NCBI GenBank assembly: GCA_002438685.1
Contig: DJQG01000152.1
Span: 22,905-39,470 of the forward strand
Source: Ruminococcaceae bacterium UBA6392
Lineage (GTDB): Bacteria; Bacillota; Clostridia; Oscillospirales; Acutalibacteraceae
Direction of reading: 5' to 3'
Length of the DNA stretch: 16,566 nt
This document shows, piece by piece, positions 8,185-14,943 of the stretch. Within the stretch, counting starts at the first letter, position 1. Each line of letters opens with the position of its first letter. The position numbers were made by a program, and so were the translations under genes. The notes under the pieces were generated by a model that worked only from the letters and a program-made list of their open reading frames with translations, searched no databases and was not told where the DNA came from.

Positions 8185-8217
8185 TTGACAAAAAAGACCT
8201 CGGCGGCGGCTTATAAT
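8185..8217 (+). promoter_or_regulatory. spoIIG-type promoter, long spacer, probably Spo0A-activated
   Basis: A perfect TTGACA (8185-8190) and a perfect TATAAT (8212-8217) are separated by 21 bases rather than 17. The B. subtilis spoIIG promoter is known for sigma-A elements about 22 bases apart and needs Spo0A~P bound next to the -35 region. Here TGACAAA (8186-8192) overlaps the -35 and matches the 0A box TGNCGAA at six of seven positions; the complement of TTTGACA also matches TGTCGAA at six of seven. Spo0A control is inferred from spacing and context. Confidence 0.7.
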
Positions 8218-8245
8218 TGAGTCATACCGTTTCGGGAGGTGCGCG

Positions 8246-9253
8246 ATGAGCAATGTTATATATGTCGATATACTGCTGATGATAAATCTGCTCGTCAACT
8301 TTCTGATGCTGTCGGCGGCGGGTCTTTTGGTGAAAACTCCGACGCGCAGTTGGCGTATTTTGCTCTCCGCCACAATAGGAACAGCCTATTCGCTGATAAT
8401 CTTTCTGCCAGATATGAATCTGTTCTTTTCGATAGCCTTGCGTGTTATCTGTTTTGCAGCGATGCTTTTCACCGCGTTCTCTATACGCTCGTTTAAAGAA
8501 TTTCTCAGAGCGGGCGGCGGCTTTCTGATGGCAAACTTCGCCTTTGCGGGAATCACGCTCGCCATATGGCTGATATTCAAGCCCGACGGACTTACATACA
8601 AAAACGGCGCGGTGTATTTCGATATCAGCGCAGTGACACTGCTATTGACTTCCGCCGCCTGCTACGCTGTTATACGGCTCATATCCTATTTTATGCGCCG
8701 CAACGCGCCAGACAGCCACACGGCAACAGTCAGAATAAATTATCGCGGAAAAGAAGCCGAATGTGCCGCTCTCATAGATACCGGAAGCTCGCTGAAAGAG
8801 CCGTTTTCTTCATATCCTGCGATAGTGTTTGAATACGGCGCGATAGCGTCTGTTCTACCGGATGAAATAAAAGAACTCGTGCGCAGGGAGATAAAAGAGG
8901 ACGAGGCATATGTCTGCCGTGGAGTCAGGTTTATCAGCTTCAGATCGGTCGGCGGGAGCGGGCTTCTTCCGGCAATAAAAATCGACAAAGCAACCGTAAA
9001 AACCGCCAAGGGTATTTTTGTATGCAGCGAGACTTATGCCGCGATATACAACGACTCGCTGTCCGGCGGCGAATATTCGGCACTTATAGGAAACAATTTC
9101 TTTGACAGAGCGGAAAGGGGAGGCTCAAAAAATGAAAAAGCTGAAAGCGGTAATACAAAAACTGATAAACCGTTTTCTCAATCGCAGAGACCGGGGCGAA
9201 GTACACTACATAAACGGCTACGAGATACTGCCCGCCCCGCTGAAAAAGGATGA
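8246..9253 (+). CDS. spoIIGA: SpoIIGA, sporulation sigma-E factor processing peptidase
   Basis: A 335-residue membrane aspartic protease that removes the pro-sequence of pro-sigma-E in the mother cell after asymmetric division. The N-terminal 150 residues form about five membrane segments, starting YVDILLMINLLVNFL. The C-terminal cytoplasmic domain has ALIDTGSSL with D178 in the DTG motif, equivalent to the catalytic Asp of B. subtilis SpoIIGA, and ends its conserved part at ALIGNNFF. GGGAGG lies about 6 bases before the ATG. It precedes its substrate gene sigE, the classic order. Oddity: the frame runs about 44 residues past the conserved end, and its last 122 bases overlap sigE out of frame; this tail is polar and basic with no recognisable domain. 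B. subtilis SpoIIGA is about 309 residues. Confidence 0.93.
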   Translation: MSNVIYVDILLMINLLVNFLMLSAAGLLVKTPTRSWRILLSATIGTAYSLIIFLPDMNLFFSIALRVICFAAMLFTAFSIRSFKEFLRAGGGFLMANFAFAGITLAIWLIFKPDGLTYKNGAVYFDISAVTLLLTSAACYAVIRLISYFMRRNAPDSHTATVRINYRGKEAECAALIDTGSSLKEPFSSYPAIVFEYGAIASVLPDEIKELVRREIKEDEAYVCRGVRFISFRSVGGSGLLPAIKIDKATVKTAKGIFVCSETYAAIYNDSLSGGEYSALIGNNFFDRAERGGSKNEKAESGNTKTDKPFSQSQRPGRSTLHKRLRDTARPAEKG

Positions 9254-9842
9254 GGAGCGGGAGATATTCGAGCGCATAGAAGCGGGCGACGAATCCGCGC
9301 GCGAGCCGCTCATAGTACACAATCTTAGGCTCGTGGTCTATATAGCGAGGAAGTTTGAAAACTCCGGAGTAGGAATAGAAGATCTGATATCAATAGGCAC
9401 TATCGGGCTGATAAAAGCTGTCAACACATTCAGACCGTCAAAAAACATAAAGCTCGCGACATATGCCTCGCGGTGCATCGAAAACGAGATACTCATGTTC
9501 CTGCGAAAGACAAATAATATAAGAAACGAGATTTCGCTCGATGAGCCGCTGAATGTGGATTGGGACGGGAACGAACTGCTTTTATCCGATATTCTCGGCA
9601 GTGAACCGGATACGGTAAATCGCGGCATAGAGGCAGAGGACGAAAAAAGTCTGCTCTTGCGCACCGTTGATGCCCTTGCCGACCGCGACAAGCTTATAAT
9701 GCGGATGCGGTTCGGGCTCGGCGGCGGAAAGGAATATACACAAAAAGAAGTCGCTGATATACTCGGCATATCGCAGAGCTACATATCAAGGCTCGAAAAA
9801 AGAATTATAGAACGTCTGAAAAGAGAAATGAATGTCGTGTGA
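9132..9842 (+). CDS. sigE: RNA polymerase sigma-E factor, sporulation (pro-sigma-E)
   Basis: A 236-residue mother-cell sporulation sigma factor, near the 239 residues of B. subtilis. The first roughly 25-28 residues are a basic amphipathic pro-sequence ending RGEVHYING, which parallels the SpoIIGA cleavage region. Region 2 follows with RLVVYIARKFENSG, DLISIGTIGLIKAV and ATYASRCIENEI (core binding and -10 recognition), then the sigma-E-typical EPLNVDWDGNELLLSD, and region 4 ending in a helix-turn-helix with ISQSYISRLEKR (-35 recognition). The frame is open to a TTG at 9102, but the ATG at 9132 is chosen: AAGGGGAGG (9115-9123) is 8 bases upstream, and the start MKKLK matches the family. It is co-transcribed with spoIIGA and probably translationally coupled through the overlap. 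sigG does not follow. Confidence 0.97.
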   Translation: MKKLKAVIQKLINRFLNRRDRGEVHYINGYEILPAPLKKDEEREIFERIEAGDESAREPLIVHNLRLVVYIARKFENSGVGIEDLISIGTIGLIKAVNTFRPSKNIKLATYASRCIENEILMFLRKTNNIRNEISLDEPLNVDWDGNELLLSDILGSEPDTVNRGIEAEDEKSLLLRTVDALADRDKLIMRMRFGLGGGKEYTQKEVADILGISQSYISRLEKRIIERLKREMNVV

Positions 9843-9851
9843 TTCGACGCG

Positions 9852-9890
9852 CCCTCAGCGGCATATAATGCCGTTGGGGGTGATTTTTTT
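9852..9890 (+). terminator. Terminator-like hairpin after sigE that covers the next gene's ribosome binding site
   Basis: Bases 9852-9864 pair with 9868-9880 (13 pairs, two of them G-T wobbles) around a 3-base loop, followed by GATTTTTTT. The form is that of an intrinsic terminator ending 48 bases after the sigE stop. The 3' arm contains the G run (9876-9880) that is also the ribosome binding site for the TTG start at 9889. The element could therefore attenuate read-through, block translation of the next gene, or both. Confidence 0.6.
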
Positions 9891-10188
9891 GAACTGCTGC
9901 GTGACGGATCTGAGAAACAAGCAGGTTATAAATCAAAGGGACGGGAATATACTCGGTCCCGTGTCGGATATTGAGGTTGACACCTGCTCGGGCAAGGTAG
10001 TTGCAATTATCGTATTCGGCAGACCGAAGTGCATGGGGCTGCTCGGACGGTGCGATGATATAAGAATATGCTGGGAAGACATAAAAGTTATTGGCGAGGA
10101 TGCCGTGCTCGTGTGCTATAATCAGCAGGCGTGCTGCGCACCGCCAAGGAAGGGCGGAAGATTCTGCGACATATTCAATTCTTTTTGA
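9889..10188 (+). CDS. YmxH/YlmC-family PRC-barrel protein, cysteine-rich
   Basis: A 99-residue protein of the YlmC/YmxH sporulation-associated family, a PRC-barrel-like small beta domain: CVTDLRNKQVIN, then GNILGPVSDIEVD, a hydrophobic strand VVAIIVFG, and WEDIKVIGEDAVLV. The molecular role of the family is not established; the gene commonly sits near sigE/sigG in Clostridia. An ATG at 9832 in the same frame overlaps the end of sigE and would add 19 unlike residues. The TTG at 9889 is preferred because GGGGGTGAT (9876-9884) precedes it and the family begins here. Oddity: ten Cys in 99 residues, including CC at 3-4 and another CC in an unusual C-terminal tail that also has CDIF near the end. 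This may indicate metal binding. Confidence 0.75.
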   Translation: MNCCVTDLRNKQVINQRDGNILGPVSDIEVDTCSGKVVAIIVFGRPKCMGLLGRCDDIRICWEDIKVIGEDAVLVCYNQQACCAPPRKGGRFCDIFNSF

Positions 10189-10194
10189 AATAAC

Positions 10195-10223
10195 TTGACA
10201 AATACTGCTTTTTATTGTATTAT
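10195..10223 (+). promoter_or_regulatory. Near-consensus sigma-A promoter for the SSS transporter gene
   Basis: TTGACA (10195-10200), exactly 17 bases, then TATTAT (10218-10223). The leader of about 58 bases contains the 10-base palindrome GCTTTAAAGC (10248-10257), of unknown meaning. The transporter is thus expressed separately from the sporulation unit. Confidence 0.8.
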
Positions 10224-10287
10224 ATTGCTGCACTTTATCGGACAAAAGCTTTAAAGCGCAAAACAAAGAAAAAGCAGAGGAAGAAAA

Positions 10288-11808
10288 ATGGAGAACACCA
10301 CCGTCCGGATAACTATTGCGGTATATGTTGCGGTTATGATGATAATCGGCATTGTATCGGGACGAAAATCAAAGAGCATAGCCGATTTGACAGTCGGCGG
10401 ACGAAACGCCGGAGCGTGGCTTTCGGCGCTTTCTTACGGTACGGCGTATTTTTCGGCAGTTATGTTTGTCGGCTACGCCGGCGGCACGGGACTCAACTAC
10501 GGTCTTTGGGGTATTGCCGCGGGAATAGGCAATGCCGTGTTCGGCTCGTGGCTCGCCTGGCGTGTGCTTGCCAGAAGAACGCGCGATGTTTCAGACAGGC
10601 TCAAAATAAAAACTATGCCTCAATTCTTTGAGTTGAGGTACAACAGCCGTGCCATGAAAATATTTGCCTGCATGGTTATATTTATTTTCATGATCCCGTA
10701 TTCGGCGTCGGTCTATAAAGGTCTTGCATCGGTTGCCGATGTTCTGCTCGGGATAGATGACAAAATATGCATGATAATTATCGCAGTCCTCGCCGCAGCG
10801 CTTCTGCTGCTCGGCGGATATCTTGTTCAGGCTCGCGCAGACTTTGTTCAGGGAATTGTCATGATGTTCGGCATAACTCTTCTTATAGTTTTTGTCATCC
10901 GATGCGACAGAGTCGGCGGTATAGAGGGACTCAGAGAATACGCCAACTCGGCAGAGGGACTTCCGAAACTCGGACTCAAATCCGCAACCTCGCTCATAGC
11001 GACCGTGCTCATGACCAGCTTCGGCACATGGGGACTGCCGCAGATGATACAGAAATATTTCGGCATAAAAGACGACAAGCAGGCGAAGCGCGGCATTATA
11101 ATATCCACATTTTTTGCTCTTCTCGTTGCGGGCGGCGGATATTTTATAGGCTCGCTCTGCCACAGATTCTTCACTGCCGACGAGATAGCATCATTCAAAA
11201 AGCCGGTTCAGGACTATGTCGTTCCGAATATGCTCAAGGTCGCGAATCTTCCGAATATACTGCTCGGAATCGTCCTTGTTCTGCTCATAGCGGCGTCGGT
11301 TTCAACTCTTTGCTCCATAACGCTCACTGCAAGCTCGACATTCTCCATGGACTTTGTAAAGAGTGTGCTCAAGCCCCGAATGAAAGAAAGGAAAGTAACT
11401 GTTCTTACAAAAGTTCTCTGCGTTGTGTTTATTCTCTGCTCCTATGTTGTTGCAAATACAGATACGCCCATTCTTGACATGATGAGCTACTCATGGGGTA
11501 TAATTTCAGGCTCGTTCCTCGCGCCTTATGTCGTTGCGCTGTACTGGAAGCGCATGAACAAGCATGGAGCCTGGGCTGCGATGATAGGCGGCTTCTCCGT
11601 CGCGATAGTTCCTGCGATATGCAAACTACTTGTTGAGTTTGGGCTCAATAACAGTACGGCATCGACACTTGCGGGATTCGGACCGCTTTTCGCCTGCATA
11701 GCGATGCTCCTTTCGCTTGTGCTCTGCTTTATCGTCAGCGCAATAACAGGAAAAAACGACAAGAATGTTACCGAATTATTTTATAACGGTATTGTCGAAA
11801 AAGAGTAA
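10288..11808 (+). CDS. Sodium:solute symporter family (SSS) transporter
   Basis: A 506-residue, about 13-helix membrane protein of the SSS family (LeuT fold), which includes PutP, PanF, ActP and phenylacetate permeases. The N-terminus has the family pattern TVGGRNAGAWLSALSYGTAYFSA (written as GGRN and SALSYGTAYFSA). VSTL at 338-341 puts S339 and T340 where PutP has the Na+-site residues S340 and T341, followed by the family STFSMDF segment. It should import a small solute, probably a carboxylate or amino acid, with Na+; the substrate cannot be read from sequence. AGAGGAAG precedes the ATG. It lies just upstream of, and in the same direction as, the paaK-iorAB operon, with no terminator between, so an arylacetate substrate is an attractive guess only. 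The promoter of the next operon overlaps its last codons. Confidence 0.88.
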   Translation: MENTTVRITIAVYVAVMMIIGIVSGRKSKSIADLTVGGRNAGAWLSALSYGTAYFSAVMFVGYAGGTGLNYGLWGIAAGIGNAVFGSWLAWRVLARRTRDVSDRLKIKTMPQFFELRYNSRAMKIFACMVIFIFMIPYSASVYKGLASVADVLLGIDDKICMIIIAVLAAALLLLGGYLVQARADFVQGIVMMFGITLLIVFVIRCDRVGGIEGLREYANSAEGLPKLGLKSATSLIATVLMTSFGTWGLPQMIQKYFGIKDDKQAKRGIIISTFFALLVAGGGYFIGSLCHRFFTADEIASFKKPVQDYVVPNMLKVANLPNILLGIVLVLLIAASVSTLCSITLTASSTFSMDFVKSVLKPRMKERKVTVLTKVLCVVFILCSYVVANTDTPILDMMSYSWGIISGSFLAPYVVALYWKRMNKHGAWAAMIGGFSVAIVPAICKLLVEFGLNNSTASTLAGFGPLFACIAMLLSLVLCFIVSAITGKNDKNVTELFYNGIVEKE

Positions 11809-11820
11809 CAGTGGTATAAT
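11792..11820 (+). promoter_or_regulatory. Extended -10 promoter for the paaK-iorAB operon, inside the end of the transporter gene
   Basis: TTGTCG (11792-11797), 17 bases, then a perfect TATAAT (11815-11820) preceded by TGG. The -35 lies within the last codons of the transporter gene and the -10 just past its stop codon. The leader would be about 45 bases. An exact TGTCGAA heptamer (11793-11799) overlaps the -35. Confidence 0.7.
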
Positions 11821-11843
11821 TTATAAATAATTTCCGAATACCC

Positions 11844-11850
11844 TGTCGAA
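11844..11850 (+). promoter_or_regulatory. 0A-box-like heptamer TGTCGAA (candidate Spo0A site)
   Basis: An exact match to the Spo0A box TGNCGAA lies between the operon promoter and the first paaK. A second exact copy at 11793-11799 overlaps the -35 element; the two start 51 bases apart in the same orientation. The heptamer also occurs by chance inside genes of this window (947-953, and in reverse complement at 5145-5151 and 6824-6830), so this is only a candidate. Confidence 0.3.
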
Positions 11851-11873
11851 GTATAAAAGAGGGAGACTTCAAG

Positions 11874-13178
11874 ATGTTTTTTCAAAAGGAAATTGAAACA
11901 ATGAAGCGCAGCGAGCTGGAAGCATTGCAGCTCGAAAGACTGAAATGGACGGTTGATTATTGCTACAAAAATGTGCCGTTCTACACAAAGAAGCTTGACA
12001 AAGCCGGAATTTCTGCCGACAAGATCAAGAGCCTGAGCGATATAAAATACATACCGCCGACTACAAAAGCCGATTTGCGCGACAACTATCCGTTCGGTCT
12101 GTTTGCAAGACCGATGAAAGAGATGGTACGTATTCATGCTTCATCCGGCACAACCGGCAAGCCCACGGTCGTAGGATATACGAAGCACGACCTTGACCTG
12201 TGGTCGGACTGCGTTGCCCGTCTCGCTGCCGCAGCAGGCGCTACCGACGAAGATATCGTTCAGATATCTTTCGGTTACGGCATGTTTACCGGCGCTCTGG
12301 GTCTTCATTACGGACTCGAAAAGCTCGGCGCAACGGTCGTTCCCAATTCGAGCGGCAACACTGAAAAGGCGCTGATGTATATGCGCGATTTCGGTACAAC
12401 CGCGCTCGTTGCAACTCCGTCATATGCGCTTTATATGTGTGAAACGGCAAAAGAGCTCGGCTATCCGATGAGCGACTACAAGCTTCGCCTCGGGCTGTTC
12501 GGCTCGGAGGGCTGCACGCCTGAGATGAGAACCCAGATTGAAAAAGGCTGGGGACTGTTCGCCACCGACAACTACGGCATGAGCGAGCTTATGGGGCCCG
12601 GCGTTTCCGGCGAATGTGAGGAGCGCGATGGACTGCATTTCTGCGAAGACTATTTCTATCCCGAGATAGTCGATCCCGAAACCCTTGAACCTCTTACCGA
12701 GGGTGAGACAGGCGAGCTGCTTGTGACTACGCTGATAAAAGAGGGACTTCCTCTGCTCAGATACAGAACCCGCGACATCACAAGACTCAACTATTCTCCC
12801 TGCAAATGCGGAAGAACGGGCGTCAGGATGGACAAGGTCAAGGGCAGAAGCGACGATATGCTCAAGATTCGCGGCGTGAACGTTTTCCCGTCGCAGATTG
12901 AAAGCGTGCTTATCGGCACTGAGCAGATCGGCGCAAACTATCAGCTTGTTGTCCGCCGCGAGGGATTTTCAGATACACTTGAAGTCCGCGTTGAGCTTGT
13001 TGACGCATCTCTGCTTGAGAGCTACGGCGAAATCGAGCGGCTTCAGAAGAAGATAATGCACAATCTCCAAACTACCCTTGGCATCCAGTGCAAGGTCAGC
13101 CTGCTCGAGCCTAAGACGCTCGAAAGATTTGTCGGCAAGGCGCACAGAGTTGTTGATTTGAGAAACGAGAAGAAATAA
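11874..13178 (+). CDS. paaK: Phenylacetate-CoA ligase (AMP-forming), first copy
   Basis: A 434-residue adenylate-forming enzyme of normal PaaK length. It converts an arylacetate (phenyl-, hydroxyphenyl- or indoleacetate) plus ATP and CoA to arylacetyl-CoA, AMP and PPi in the cytoplasm. Motifs: P-loop ASSGTTGK at 89-96, DNYGMSE at 232-238, YRTRDI at 297-302, the hinge GRSDDMLKIRG at 324-334, and a C-terminal GKAHRV with the probable catalytic Lys of the mobile domain. A CKCGRT segment is typical of the family. The ATG at 11874 has GAGGGAG at good spacing; an in-frame ATG at 11901 is less well placed. It heads a tight operon with iorA (15 bases on), iorB and a second paaK. The exact aromatic acid substrate is not determinable. 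Confidence 0.92.
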   Translation: MFFQKEIETMKRSELEALQLERLKWTVDYCYKNVPFYTKKLDKAGISADKIKSLSDIKYIPPTTKADLRDNYPFGLFARPMKEMVRIHASSGTTGKPTVVGYTKHDLDLWSDCVARLAAAAGATDEDIVQISFGYGMFTGALGLHYGLEKLGATVVPNSSGNTEKALMYMRDFGTTALVATPSYALYMCETAKELGYPMSDYKLRLGLFGSEGCTPEMRTQIEKGWGLFATDNYGMSELMGPGVSGECEERDGLHFCEDYFYPEIVDPETLEPLTEGETGELLVTTLIKEGLPLLRYRTRDITRLNYSPCKCGRTGVRMDKVKGRSDDMLKIRGVNVFPSQIESVLIGTEQIGANYQLVVRREGFSDTLEVRVELVDASLLESYGEIERLQKKIMHNLQTTLGIQCKVSLLEPKTLERFVGKAHRVVDLRNEKK

Positions 13179-13193
13179 ATCCGGAGGCAAAAA

Positions 13194-14927
13194 ATGAGAA
13201 AGTTACTTTTAGGAAACGAGGCCGTCGCAAGAGGTCTTTATGAAGCCGGATGCCGTGTTGCATCGAGCTATCCCGGTACCCCGAGCACCGAGGTGACGGA
13301 GAGCGCGGCTAAATATGACGAGATATACTGCGAGTGGGCTCCTAACGAAAAGGTCGCTATGGAGACCGCCGGCGGTGCTGCCATAGCCGGAGCGCGTTCT
13401 TTCTGCGGCATGAAGCATGTCGGACTGAATGTTGCCGCAGACCCGCTGTTTACGCTATCTTATACGGGCGTAAATGCCGGTATGGTCATAGTCGTTGCGG
13501 ACGACCCCGGTATGCATTCGTCACAGAATGAGCAGGATTCGCGCAACTATGCAAAGGCGTCAAAGATACCGATGTTCGAGCCTGCGGATTCTCAGGAGTG
13601 TCTCGCTTTCACGAAGCTTGCATATGATATCTCCGAGCGTTACGATACCCCGGTTATAATCAGACTCACTACGAGAATCTCCCATTCCCGCAGCCTTGTT
13701 GAGATAGGGGAGAGAGTCGACAACGGACTCAAGGATTATGTCAAGGACACGCAGAAATATGTCATGATGCCCGCTATGGCGAAGAAGAAGCATGTCATAG
13801 TTGAAGAGAGAACAAAGGCTCTTGAAGCTTGGGGCGACAGCGAAGCTATTGACCTCGGAGTCAACAAGATTGAATATAATGACAAAAAAATCGGCGTAAT
13901 CGCCGGCGGCATCGCCTATCAGTATGCCAAAGAGGCTCTCGGCAATAAAGCATCTTATCTCAAGATAGGCTGTCTCTATCCACTGCCCGAGAAGATAATC
14001 CGCGACTTTGCGGCAAAATGTGAAAAAGTTTATGTCATCGAAGAGCTTGATCCTTACATAGAAGATCACTGCCGCAAGCTCGGAATAAATGTTATCGGCA
14101 AGGAGCAGTTCACGCTTCTCGGCGAGTATTCGCAGAGCATGATAAGGAAAGTTATCCTCGGCGAAGAGAACGATTATCTCAAGGCAGATATAAACGTTCC
14201 CGCGCGTCCGCCCGTGCTCTGCGCCGGATGTCCGCACAGAGGTCTGTTTTATGCCCTCAAGAAGCTCAAGGTCAATGTCAGCGGCGATATCGGCTGCTAT
14301 ACACTCGGCTCGATGGCTCCTCTCGGCATGATGGACACCTGCATCTGCATGGGCGCATCCGTTTCTGCGCTCCATGGCATGAACAAGGCTGACGAAGCCG
14401 GCTGCCACAAGCGCGTAGCCGTTATAGGCGATTCTACATTTATCCATTCCGGTGTTACGGGTCTTATAAACATCGCGTATAACCAAAGTAATTCGGTCGT
14501 TATCGTCCTCGATAACAGCATCACCGGTATGACCGGACATCAGCAGAATCCAACTACCGGACTTACAATAAAGGGCGACCCGACAACGGCGGTCAGCCTT
14601 GAGGCTCTTGCGCACGCAGTCGGAATAAACCGCGTTGTTGTCGTTGATCCTTATGACCTCGCCGCAACCGAAAAGGCAATAAAAGAAGAGCTTGAAGCGG
14701 ACGAGCCCTCGGTAGTTATATCCCGCCGTCCCTGCGTGCTTCTCAAATATGTCAAAACAAAGCCGCCCGTCAAGGTCAACACCGACAAGTGCGCCTCCTG
14801 CAAGATGTGCATGAAGATCGGCTGCCCCGCGATAAGCATGAAAGAGGACAAAGCTCACATTGATTTCACCCTTTGCGTCGGCTGCGATGTCTGCAAGCAG
14901 CTTTGCAAATTCGGTGCGATAGAATAA
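13194..14927 (+). CDS. iorA: Indolepyruvate:ferredoxin oxidoreductase, alpha subunit
   Basis: A 577-residue large subunit of the thiamine-diphosphate enzyme that reversibly converts arylpyruvates (indolepyruvate, phenylpyruvate, hydroxyphenylpyruvate) plus CoA and oxidised ferredoxin to arylacetyl-CoA, CO2 and reduced ferredoxin. The N-terminal pyrimidine-binding part has SYPGTPSTEV (25-34) and EWAPNEKVAME with a likely cofactor-contacting Glu (E52). The central pyrophosphate-binding part has CAGCPHRGLFY, GDIGCYTLG and VIGDSTFIHSG followed by LDNS and TGHQQNP, which bind ThDP and Mg2+. The C-terminus carries two ferredoxin-type 4Fe-4S motifs: Cys 533, 536, 539, 544 and Cys 561, 564, 567, 571; the Pro usual after the last Cys is Lys in the second. 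GGAGG lies before the ATG. iorB follows 16 bases on. Confidence 0.96.
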   Translation: MRKLLLGNEAVARGLYEAGCRVASSYPGTPSTEVTESAAKYDEIYCEWAPNEKVAMETAGGAAIAGARSFCGMKHVGLNVAADPLFTLSYTGVNAGMVIVVADDPGMHSSQNEQDSRNYAKASKIPMFEPADSQECLAFTKLAYDISERYDTPVIIRLTTRISHSRSLVEIGERVDNGLKDYVKDTQKYVMMPAMAKKKHVIVEERTKALEAWGDSEAIDLGVNKIEYNDKKIGVIAGGIAYQYAKEALGNKASYLKIGCLYPLPEKIIRDFAAKCEKVYVIEELDPYIEDHCRKLGINVIGKEQFTLLGEYSQSMIRKVILGEENDYLKADINVPARPPVLCAGCPHRGLFYALKKLKVNVSGDIGCYTLGSMAPLGMMDTCICMGASVSALHGMNKADEAGCHKRVAVIGDSTFIHSGVTGLINIAYNQSNSVVIVLDNSITGMTGHQQNPTTGLTIKGDPTTAVSLEALAHAVGINRVVVVDPYDLAATEKAIKEELEADEPSVVISRRPCVLLKYVKTKPPVKVNTDKCASCKMCMKIGCPAISMKEDKAHIDFTLCVGCDVCKQLCKFGAIE

Positions 14928-14943
14928 GAGAGGAGCGGGAAAA

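Noticed and set aside
9102..9131. Upstream TTG start for sigE adding ten residues
   Set aside because: The ATG at 9132 has an ideal ribosome binding site and gives the family-typical N-terminus MKKLK; the TTG lies inside spoIIGA with none.
9832..9888. ATG start for the YmxH-like gene overlapping the sigE end
   Set aside because: The added residues do not resemble the family and no good ribosome binding site precedes it; the TTG at 9889 fits better.
10141..10157. CCGCC/GGCGG hairpin near the end of the YmxH-like gene
   Set aside because: Only five pairs, inside the coding region and without a following T-tract; probably incidental.
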